From assembly GCA_036971475.1 (NCBI GenBank), contig JBAIZL010000002.1, positions 127,152,533 to 127,216,532 of the forward strand: DNA of 64,000 nt. Direction: 5' to 3'. Position numbers and translations under genes: made by a program. Every line of letters begins with the position of its first letter. Within the stretch, counting starts at the first letter, position 1. This stretch comes from Prosapia bicincta. Taxonomy: Eukaryota > Arthropoda > Insecta > Hemiptera > Cercopidae. A model generated the notes under the pieces. It saw only the letters and a list, made by a program, of their open reading frames with translations. It ran no database searches and was not told the origin of the DNA. This document shows, piece by piece, positions 1-9,767 of this stretch.

Positions 1-1739
1 ATTAATAAATTTATTAACAAATGTATTATCAAATTTATTTAATAAATGGTTAAATTAATGCTCCAAAAATTGGAAAAGTGTCAAGTGCAGGAACAAATAG
101 TTTTGAGTGCTGTAATAAGGCAACTTACAAACAGAGGGGGTTAGAATTGTCATTCAAATTTGTAACAACAATTTGAAGGGTAAAGAAGACTATGACATTT
201 AAAAATATCACCATATTACACCATAAGTGACGTTTTCGAGTATCCGCGAAAAAATGAGCAAAAATCTTCGAAAAAAAGTTTAAAAGTACACTATGTTACA
301 AGTCAAGAGAATGTCTTGACAAATGGAAAAACCTGGTAGCAAGGGTAGGGGAAACTGCCTGCTAGCAAATGGGACAGGCAATTCAGCTTTTGCTGGAGAC
401 GGACGTGCTTCTGGAGATCCAGAAGGAAGTTCAGGATGCTGTTGCGTGGCTGAGAAAAACACCCAAGCTCAAGACCGACATGGAGATGATCTGCCTTCGA
501 CTGCCCGCGAAATTGAACTTGTACTTTTTAACAATGTAAAAAAGTATTAAAACCGGCCCTAAAACCGATCAGTGCTGATGGCTACAAGAACCACGAGTCC
601 AAGAAAACCACAAACATCCTAGTGAAAGTTTTTGGGGCAAGTCATGTAATAAGATTTCTTAATGCATAAATTTAATTAGTTGGTGAAAATGAATAATTTA
701 AAAAAATATATAAACAAATGACTATTTTTAAAATGTAAAATTATTGGTGGTGATAATTTAATAATTTGTTCAAATATAAAATTGAAAGTTCTAGAATCTT
801 AAGATCAAGAAAGAATAAAGTTAACGTTTTTATAAAGTCAAAATCTATATATGTTCCAAATGAATAGTCACAAAATTTATTTAGAGTCAATATCAGAAAA
901 TGAATAAGAAATTTACAAAGAAAGTCAGTAGAAGATGATTTAGTAATTAAGTAAATACAATTTATTTTATGTCCATATGTACTAAATCTAACATCTAGTA
1001 TCAAATAACTGTAAAAATGTGAATCCAGTAAATTTGGTGCTGAAATCCTTGAAATTTATGTTTGGGAGCAGAAATATAAATTAAATCCATAGACACTAGG
1101 AAGTACTTTTGCAAGTTACTTTCACAGAAATTTATATATACATAAAATAAAATAAATAGATATAAATTGTTCTTCTGTTATATTAAAATATGTATGTGAT
1201 TTTATATGTGAAATTTTGAACTCTATAAAACCAAAATGTTCTCAAAGGACTTCAAATATTAGAAACAGTTAAATAATAGTATTATCCAGTTGACTATTGA
1301 ACATTATGCTAAGATTATAATAACTTTATAAAACATTCAAATATATTTAATGTCCAAAGAATTGCGTATAATTAATGGAAAATATATAACAAAAATTTAA
1401 TGACATTAAGAATTATATGATATTTTAGAAAAGCAAATTTTAATTTTTCAAGTGATTAAAACAAAATAAAACAAACAAAAAATGTTTCTAATTATTAAAA
1501 TTAACCTGTGGTAAAGCTAGTAAATAAAATTGTATAAAATTTTTCCAACCAGCAACTTTGAGTAAAATTAAATAATTAAATTAAACTGGCAATAAGAGTC
1601 TTAAGAAATACTATTGGAATTAGAACATAACAGTTAAATTTATACTCAAACACAAATTTTTAAGGTATAAATTATCACTTTAATGAGTTTGAACGTTTTG
1701 GTTGGTTTTTAAAAACAAAGTCCAGGGATTTATTCATTG
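1..1739. other. AT-rich sequence without a recognised gene
   Basis: This stretch is strongly AT-rich and stop-dense. The only part with coding-like composition is a 56-codon frame at 369-539 (+), which reads MGQAIQLLLETDVLLEIQ and is rich in Leu, Glu and Lys. It could be the remnant of a transposon gag or helical domain, but I do not recognise the family. From about 560 to 1739 I see nothing beyond AT-rich DNA. Confidence 0.5.
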
Positions 1740-1939
1740 CCAGATCATGTTTGACACACCACAGGTACCAGGATATAGTAAGTCAGGTGGGATCATATTT
1801 TGACCGCGGTTGAACAGCACGTTTTGGCTCTACAGAGTCCATCATCACCAGGTATAACTTACGCAAAAAACGAGTAAATGTGGGTACTTTGTTGGTAGGG
1901 TGTGGAATGCGAAATCGAGGACAGTATTTTCTCACTGAG

Positions 1940-2303
1940 ATGGTGCAGACTTAGTATAGGTTTGGCCACGGCAGTGTAAGGTAACATTCTTGCATTCATT
2001 AAAAATTATTTGAATAAGTGGCATTTCTGCATACGACTTGGAGACACATATTCTATTCGCTATGAGCTAGAGATTGGTGTACCACAGGACGGGTTTCTGA
2101 GTGTGACACTGTTTGATGTTGCCATAAACAGTATCACCTCAAATGTACAGTCTCTGGTCCACTGTTGTCTGTTTGTGGACGATTTTTGTATATATGTAGC
2201 GGGTCGGAGTATGACTACAGCAGAAAAGTCCCTTCAAATGGTAATTAATAGATTGTAGGGCTAGACCAAATCTACGGGCTTCAAGTTTTCTGCTTCGAAG
2301 ACA
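1940..2303 (+). pseudogene. LINE reverse transcriptase fragment (5' part, split by BEL element)
   Basis: This is the palm region of a non-LTR retrotransposon reverse transcriptase. Visible motifs are a KNYLNKWHFCIRLGD stretch, a GVPQDGFLSVTLF block (GVPQGS-type, altered to QDG), AINSI, and the catalytic FVDD in CCLFVDDFCIY. The frame then degrades (STGFKFSASKT) and stops at the BEL/Pao insertion at 2304-2308. The rest of the LINE resumes at 7062. The RT motifs together with an RNase H downstream suggest the I/Jockey group of LINEs. Stops and the altered GVPQGS block mark it as dead. A related fragment lies at 51843-52480. Confidence 0.85.
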
Positions 2304-2308
2304 CCGTG

Positions 2309-2653
2309 TGTTTGTGCAATAATTAAGTAAAAGTTACTGACAAACTGTTGCTATAATTATATTAACAAAATTATAGTATTTGACGATAATATAGCCCAAA
2401 ATAGAATGTAGGATGCTAAGGTAAGGTTAGCTATGAAATCTAAAAGAGTTAGTGGGAAAGTTCACTTACTTGTAGACGGTTGTCTATCACAACTATAACT
2501 GGTTGTAGTACTACGTTCGGCCACAAGTTGAGTAGAGACAGCGCTCCAATCGTAGTAAAAATGTTGATAAAAAATTTAATATAATAGAAATAATTGTTCC
2601 TCACTCACAATGTTGTATTTGAGGAGAGGAAATAGGAAAGGATTTACCCAACA
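2309..2653 (-). repeat. BEL/Pao 3' LTR
   Basis: The 345-bp repeat matches 6706-7056 along its whole length with scattered substitutions and small indels. On the + strand it begins TGTTTGTGCAATAATTAAGT and ends in TTTACCCAACA. Confidence 0.95.
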
Positions 2654-2794
2654 TTTCCCCCCACCGAAAACAGAATAAAGTTTTCTCAATTAAATAGAAA
2701 TAAAACACACATTAAACAGCAAAAAATAACACTTCTTGAACTAAAACAACTTGTGATATTAAAAATGATCTTTAGTCATGGTAAGGGAGAGGAC

Positions 2795-5700
2795 TTATCT
2801 TGACGACTGGGAGTCGGAAAGTCCCTCGCGTGGTTCATACTGATATGACCCGCACAACACCATCCTTTCCTGGGAATATATCTTCAATTCTTCCGAACTG
2901 CCAACGTAATGGTGAAGAGTGGGTATCTTGAAGGAGTACCAAGTCACCCTTAGACACTTTGGTGATTCCGTTGTCCATTTACTACGCTGTTGGAGCGTGT
3001 GCAAATTCTCAATCCTGTAACGTGTCCAGAAATGTTGGACGGCCTTTGAAATTAGTTGCCAGCGACTTAGACGTTTCATGGGTAATTCTTGAAGGTCATG
3101 TTCAGGTACTGCGGTCAGAGCAGAGCCGATGAGAAAGTGTGTGGGTATTAAAACATCAAATTCATTAGCGTCTGTGGATAACGGAGATAATGGCCTGAAA
3201 TTTAAAATTGCCTCAATTTTTGCACATAGTGTTGATAATTCTACAAAGGTGAGAGCTTGTCCATTTAGCACTCTCTTGAGAAGGTATTTTGTGGAACGTA
3301 TTCCGGCCTCCCACAGACCTCCATAATGAGGACCGTCAGGTGGGTTGAAATTCCAAGAGATTCCTTTAGAGCTGCAATGTTCAGTTATCCTAGCTTTATT
3401 TTCACACTCTTCGAAGTACTTGAATATGCCTGTCAGGTACTTGTTAACTCCCATAAAGTTTGTTCCATTGTCGGAAAACATATAGTGGCAAAGACCTCGT
3501 CTACAGACGAATCTATTGAGTGCAGCCAAAATGCATCGGTTGAAAGATCCGAAACCACTTTGATATGGACGGTTTTTGTAGATAGACACACAAACAAACA
3601 TATATATGCCTTAAATATCTTAGCATTTTGTCGTCTAGATTCCTTAATTAAAATAGGACCGCCGAAATCCACTCCAGTAGATATGAACGGTGGTCCTTGA
3701 CTTGTTCGTGAGGGTGGAAGATCTCCCATACGAGGTTGTATGAACGTTGGCTTCATTTTATTACAGGTGAGACATTTGGAGAGTGTGGACCTAATAGCAC
3801 TGCGAATACTCAGAAATCAATACTTCTGTTGAATAAATGATTGCAGTGTGCGTGGTCCAACATGTAAATAAGATTTGTGATAATGCTCAATTAAAAGTGT
3901 AGTCAAGTGGCTTAACTTGGGTAGTAGAATAGGATGTGTAAAGTCTTGTGGTAAGGCAGCATTCCGAAGCCTACCCCCTACCCTAAGAAGCCCACGATTG
4001 TCCAAAAAAGGGTTCAGTTTCCTAAGGGTATTTCATGTCTTGCCTCCACCTTTAAGTAAAATTAGATCTTCTTCAAAGTACCTTTTCTGTGTGTATTGAA
4101 TCCAGAAATGTAGAGATGAACCTAACTCAGTATGAGATATGAACCTTCAACTTTAGATTGTGTATGACAGTTTGTTATAAATCGTTTGCACCAGGCGGTT
4201 ACTCTTATCAACCATGTAAACGAAGACAATTTATCAATTAAATTAAAACTTGGTGTTTTGGTTTCAGCAACACAAATAGTATCAATATTCAACTTGATAT
4301 CTGGTAGTACATTCGTACTTGAGCGAGGTGTGTACCGCAGCGGCCATTCCTTTATGGGTGATGTCATGAACAATGGGCCGAACCACCAAAGTGAATGAGC
4401 TATGAGTTGACTAGGGGACAGACCTCGAGAACTACAATCCGCTGGGTTTAGATTTGTTGACACATAATGCCAGCTGTTAGGATCTAATATCTCCCATATT
4501 TCTGTCACACGGTTAGCAACAAAGGTTTTGAGCAAATAAGGAGGCGTTTTTAGCCAATTAATCACCACCATTGAATCAGTAAATGCAAATATACCTTCTA
4601 TTTGCAAAACTTCACTTAAACATTTTTTAAGATAATCAAACATTCTTGAAAGTTATAATGCTCCACAAAGTTGCAACCGAGGAATAGAAAGTGTTTAAGA
4701 GGTGCCACTTTTGACTTCCCAATAATAAGATGAGACGTAGCTGGGTTGGTTGTACAGCCAATCAAATAAATTACAGCAATCCTTTTTCAGAAGCATTGGA
4801 AAATCCTACAAGGTAGCATGGGCCTGACCCCGGAGACACTGTAAACTGGCTTAATTTTATATTAGATAGAAGGTGTAGTTCCGAAGCAAAGGTTGCCCAT
4901 TCCTTTTGAATGTTTGGGGGAACTTCATCATCCCAACTAAGCCCAAGTATCCAAAGTCTTTGAACCATGGTTTTGGTCAATATAATCACAGGGGATAGCC
5001 AACCGAGAGGATCAAATATGCGTGAGATATGGGATAAAATGGCACATTTTGTGTATATTAGGTTGATGGGAGTTATACTGTAAGAGAACATGTCTGATTT
5101 AGCAATCCATTGAAGACCTAAAATCTTGATGATGTGACTTCCATCTGAATCCAACGAGATAGAAACTTCCTTGTGTTCGTCAGGTATAGCCTCAAGTAAG
5201 CTAGCGTAATTGCTGCTTCATTTATGAAGACTGAATCCTCCCAATGCAAGAAGATTTATAAGTTGATTTTGTAAATCAAATGCTTCTTGAACATTTGCTG
5301 TGCCTGTCAGAATATCATCATTATAAATGTTCTCTTGAAGAACCTTGGCTGCAAGAGGTAACTTATCTCCTTCGTCTATAGCAAGTTGTTTCAATGTTCG
5401 CAAAGCCAAATAAGGAGCAGATGAAACACCATACGTTAATTGTCATGAGTTCAAATTCCTGGCTCGACTAGTTGGGGTTTTCCTGCCAGAGAATATGCTG
5501 ATACGTTCCATCTTGTGAACGGACTAATATTTGCCTGTACATCTTACAAATATCCGCAATTAAAACTACTGGATGCAATCGAAATTTTACCAAAACATCA
5601 GCAATATCATTTTGTAGCTTAGGTCCTGTCAACAGTATGTCATTTAGTGATCTATTATTTGTAGTCTTCATAGATGCATCGAACACTACACGAACCTTAG

Positions 5701-5902
5701 TGGATGAACTAGAATCTTTGATAACGCAGTGATGAGGTATGAAATAGGGTTGTTCTTGAGGCGAATTATTTGATACGAGACGCATGTGTGCAAGGTTAAC
5801 ATATTCCCTCATAAAGGACTTATACTCTCTATACAGATTGGCCAGAAAGTGCAGAGAGTAAATAGCGAAACTTTTCAATGTCACTGAGTGACGTATTTTC
5901 AT
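2795..5902 (-). pseudogene. BEL/Pao pol remnant (RT, RNase H, integrase)
   Basis: In 5'-to-3' order on the minus strand the pieces are as follows. RT at 5902-5468 carries PYFIPHHCVIKDSSSSTKVR and VVFDASMKTTNNRSLND. At 5409-5218 the catalytic YxDD reads YNDDILTG, with Asn instead of the usual Val. The RT connection and start of RNase H lie at 5154-4771 (FDPLGWLSPV, GFSNASEKG). RNase H and linker lie at 4643-4122 (FTDSMVVINWLK, NPADCSSRGL). The integrase zinc-binding region is at 4005-3817, and the integrase core at 3756-2795 has GVDFGGP, SDNGTNF and DGPHYGGLWEAG. The C-terminal domain contains LHTLQQRSKW. The frame changes at least four times, including inside the integrase core near 3430-3600, so the product is broken. 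Confidence 0.92.
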
Positions 5903-5935
5903 GTATGAGAACGCGAAAATTATCTAAAATTGTGT

Positions 5936-6352
5936 CTATTCATTGTAAGATCCGTCAAACTTTGGCAAGGCAATTTCTGGTAAACGAGGCCTACTAGAAG
6001 TTTTATCCTTACTCCTACTGTCAACAGAGGATTGTTCCACAGAACTAATTCTATTATAGACTACTTGTATTTTAAAATACAACTCGTCAAAGGCTTCGGC
6101 TGTTTGAACAGTTTTGTATTGTTTTTTGGGATCAATTTGTAATGACGTTGCTATTATTTCCTCTTGTACGGATTCAAATTGTGTATATGAGTCGCCTATA
6201 TTATTATATCTAGCTTTAAATTGTTCTAACTTAGTTAGATCTGAGATTTCTTTAGAAAGATCATACATAATTTTAATACGGGGATATAGCTTTTCTCTCC
6301 TAGCTATTAGTAATTTTAAATGATTTTCTAGTTTATTCATAATTATATACAA
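5936..6352 (-). pseudogene. BEL/Pao gag N-terminal remnant
   Basis: This 138-codon minus-strand frame starts MYIIMNKLENHLK, is helical and charged, and ends with LPEIALPKFDGSYNE. The LP-x-I-x-LPKFDG signature is typical of the BEL/Pao gag domain annotated as DUF1759. The rest of gag, the zinc knuckles and the protease are missing: only about 30 bases separate this piece from the RT remnant at 5902, so a deletion of well over 1 kb has joined the two. Confidence 0.85.
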
Positions 6353-6705
6353 TTTACAGCATAGAAAATATTAAAGTTTTCTTTAAATAATTCACTAAGT
6401 AGACTTGAACATTTAAAGCGAATAGGCCTAAGCTTTGCTATAATAGAATGCGGCTTTCGCCTAAACAAACATTGCAAAGATTAGATTATTAACTAACCTA
6501 CAGTGAACTGTATTAAGCTTTATAATGTACAGTTTTATAACTTAATGTAGCGTTATATAACTTTATAAAACAAAAAAAAAACATAAATTTTAAATATTCG
6601 AATATATATTGAAGCAGTATTTCAACAGATTATAAACACGTTTCAAAACTTGAACACCTTTAAAAACATTCACGGATAGGTTTATCCGGCCGGGGAGGAC
6701 AAAAA

Positions 6706-7056
6706 TGTTTGTGCAATAATTAAGTAAAAGTTACTGACAAACTGTTGCTATAAATTATATTAACGAAATATTAGTATTTGACGCTAATATACCCCAAAAT
6801 AGAGTGTAGGATGCAAAGGCAACGTTAGCTATGAAATCTAAAAGAGTTAGTGGGAAAGTTCACTTACTTGTAGGCGGTTGTCTGTCACAACTATAACTGG
6901 TTGTAGTACTACGTTCGGCTGCAAGTTGAGTAGAGACAGCGCTCCAATCGTAGTAAAAATGTAGATAAAAAATGAATTATAATAGAAATAATTGTTCCTC
7001 ACTCACAATGTTGTATTTGAGGAAAAATTAGGAAATAGGAAAGGATTTACCCAACA
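6706..7056 (-). repeat. BEL/Pao 5' LTR
   Basis: The 351-bp repeat has TG...CA ends. It differs from the left LTR by scattered point changes and by a short insertion near 7023-7030. Confidence 0.95.
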
Positions 7057-7061
7057 CCGTG

Positions 7062-8345
7062 TATACCTTTTAGTCGTCGCCGGCACTACCAGGGACCTAT
7101 TCTTTGCCTTGATATTATGCGCCTTCGAACCGCGGACAATGTGAGATTTTTTAGTCTTTTATTTGATAATAGACTCTCATGGATAACACATGTGCGTGAT
7201 TTGAGGACTCGATGCAACAAGATAATGGATATGTTGAGAGTCCTCAATGGTACTAATTGTAGAGCAGATGGAAAGCTTTGTGCTCTGTTTCTATTACGCC
7301 ATCATAAGATCGCGCTTAAATTACAGCTGTATAGACTATTTATCTGCTAGACCTTCGGTTCTGAAACTCCTTGATTCAATACATCACTCTGGCCTTAGCT
7401 ACTGGTGCTTTTAGATCAAGCCCAATCTCCAAACTTCTAATTAAAGCTGGGGAACCACCTCTTTCAATGCGACGTCAAATGCTTCAAATTTCATATTACA
7501 CTGGTCTTCGAAGCAAACCTAAACATTCTGCATTCAAAGCAGTTTTTGATAACTACCTCGAGGATCCTTACGATGCGCATCAATGTTCAACTGCTCCCTT
7601 CGGAATAAAAACGTTGCGCATTTTTAATAACCTAAATTTATATATAAGAACATCTGTCTATATTCGAATGAACATTAGGCTACATCCCTCCATGGACAAT
7701 ATGAATGCCAAATTTTGACTACTCATTGTCCAGGTACCTAAAACAATACTCCTGACGTAATTTATCATCAGTAGTTTTTGCAGAGTCAACAAACTTACCA
7801 AAATATTGTGACTATATTCACAGACAGTTCAAAACTGGGCAATGGGATAGGATGTGCATTTTATATGGAAGGGCAAACCTACTCCTACAGATTGCACTCA
7901 GCCTCTAGCGTCTTTACAGCAGAGCTCTATGCCAGATAAAGGTGCAAAATTAGCTACAAGTATGGTGCCAATGACAAAACGTGTGATGGCATCAGATTTT
8001 TTATGCAATGTTAAAACTACACTATTCTCTGTTTGGCAAAATGTGAATAGAAACAAGCTGAGGGACATCAAGAATACCTTCTGACAATGGAGGTTATCTG
8101 TTCGTTCGAATCGTAGGAAGGAAGTGGTGGTTACTCGTCGTCAATCGGTCACCTCTTTGTTAACGCATGGATGGTTGATGTGACATGCAAATCCACCACT
8201 ATGTCTGTTTTGTGGAAGTATCATTTTATATTTACGATACCATTTTATATGACCGATTTGTATATTCATTACGATCTTTGAGATGGTTTTAAGCGACGGT
8301 GTCACAGCTATCGACCTTGTGATCGCTTTCTTACACCACCTGAAT
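7062..8345 (+). pseudogene. LINE 3' part: RT thumb, RNase H and C-terminal domain
   Basis: This continues the LINE interrupted by BEL/Pao. The RT tail reads LLFDNRLSWITHVRDL at 7150-7200, followed by LALATGAFRSSPISKLL and KAGEPPLSMRRQMLQ at 7371-7510. RNase H begins with IFTDSSKLGNGIGCAFYMEG at about 7812-7870 and continues HSASSVFTAELYA to about 7930. The C-terminal region near 8090-8230 contains LTHGWLM and PPLCLFCGSI, the usual Cys-containing tail of RNase H-bearing LINEs. Several frame changes and stops make it non-functional. It lies in the intron before the zinc-finger exon at 8587. Confidence 0.85.
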
Positions 8346-8586
8346 TTATGTAATAATATTCAAATTTTGTATAATTTAAATTCTTTAGTTTTAGATAATT
8401 AAAATTAGTTTCAACTTATATTTTACTTTAATTATTTCATTTATGGAAATTTCTTTTTAAATAACACTTGAGGTAGGCAATGATAACTTTGATTGATTTT
8501 ACGCCTGAAAAAAAACCAAATTGTAAATGATTGAAATCAATAGCTTATCTAATTCAATCCATAATTCCTTCTATTGTCTGTTCTAG
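8346..8586 (+). other. Intron 3' end of zinc-finger paralog 1, with splice acceptor
   Basis: The last 60 bases before 8587 contain a polypyrimidine tract ending TTCTATTGTCTGTTCTAG. They closely match the corresponding intron end at 61801-61873 before the second paralog's finger exon, so the duplication included intron sequence. No upstream coding exon for paralog 1 could be found in 1-8586. The earlier exons are probably left of the window. Confidence 0.8.
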
Positions 8587-9767
8587 GTATTTTACCAGTA
8601 AACGTAGAAGGGAACATGGGCACAACATTGCATAAATATATAGAATGTAATTTTTCTACCAGTATTCAAAACAAAGTTGGAATCCATAATCAAAGAGACA
8701 AAACAGAAAAAAAATATAAATGTGTACAGTGTGAATTTTCTACTGCTGATAAAAATTGTCTTAATATACATGTTAGAAGACTACACAAAAGAGAAAAACC
8801 TTATAAATGTGATCAATGCAATTATTCTGGTTCTATTAAATTTGATCTTAATGCGCATGTTATGAGGGTACACATGAAAAAAAAACCTTATAAATGTGCA
8901 CACTGTGATTATTCTGCAGCGTCTAAATTTGATATTAAAATACATTTACGAAGAATACACATTAAAGAAAGACCTTATAAATGTACACAATGTGATTATT
9001 CTGCAGCAGTTAAATCCACTCTTAATGTCCATATTATGAGAAACCATATCAAAGAAAAGCCTTATAAATGTGTACAATGCGATTGTTCTTTTCCTATTAG
9101 ATCCGTTCTTAATATACATGTTAAGAGCGTACACGAAAAGGAAAAACCTTATAAATGTACACAATGTGATTATTATGCTGCTCTTAAATCCAATCTTAAT
9201 AGCCATGTTAAGAGAAAACACATTGAAGAAAAACCTTATAAATGTCCACAATGTGATTATTCTGCAGCAGTTAAATCCAGTCTTAATGTCCATATTATGA
9301 GAAACCACTATAAAGAAAATCCTTATAAATGTGTACAATGCGATTGTTCTTTTCCTATTAAATCCGTTCTTAATATACATGTTAAGAGCGTACACGAAAA
9401 GGAAAAACCTTATAAATGTACACAATGTGATTATTATGCTGCTCTTAAATCCAATCTTAATAGCCATGTTAAGAGAAAACATATTAAAGAAAAACCTTAT
9501 AAATGTCCACAGTGTGATTATTCTGCTACTGCTAAATTTGAAATTAAAATACATGTTGAGAGTGTACACTTAAAACAAAAACCTTATAAATGTACACAAT
9601 GTAAATATTCTGCTGTTGCTTTATCCGTTCTTAATAAGCACTATAGAAGGAGTACACATAAGAGAAAAACCTCATACAGTGGACAATGTGATTATTCTGC
9701 TACTGATAAATGTCTAATTAATGTGCATGCTATTAGAGTACACGAAAAAGAAAAACCTTGTAAGTGA
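8587..9767 (+). CDS. C2H2 zinc-finger protein, terminal exon (paralog 1)
   Basis: This exon encodes a tandem C2H2 array, presumably a nuclear DNA-binding protein. The target is unknown. It starts in phase 1 after a clear acceptor; the first in-frame ATG, at 8616, is probably internal because the frame is open from the splice site. A degenerate first unit (YIECNFSTS) precedes ten good fingers of 29 residues with spacing C-x2-C-x12-H-x4-H and linkers such as REKPYKC. Fingers 4-6 (8973-9233) and 7-9 (9234-9494) are a near-identical 261-bp tandem duplication. Finger 11 has altered His spacing and finger 12 has lost its first Cys (YSGQC). The stop arises where the next Cys codon TGT has become TGA, and finger-like sequence continues beyond it. 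Expression cannot be judged, so it may be an active gene with a shortened array or an early pseudogene. Confidence 0.85.

Larger units (their letters stand above)
2309..7056 (-). mobile_element. BEL/Pao LTR retrotransposon, decayed, inserted in a LINE
   Basis: A complete but degenerate LTR element lies on the minus strand. It has TG...CA LTRs of 345 and 351 bp and a 5-bp target duplication, CCGTG, at 2304-2308 and 7057-7061. Next to the left (3') LTR is a purine tract on the minus strand (GGTGGGGGGAAA at about 2654-2667). Next to the right (5') LTR the minus strand reads TTTTTGTCCTCCCCGGCCGG, which looks like a BEL-type primer-binding region. Gag and Pol remnants identify it as BEL/Pao. LTR divergence of several percent, frameshifts and a large internal deletion indicate an old insertion. 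Confidence 0.95.

Noticed and set aside
8574..8586. Translation start at 8574 for the finger protein
   Set aside because: These bases are the pyrimidine tract and AG of a splice acceptor shared with the paralog. The codon is TTG, not ATG.
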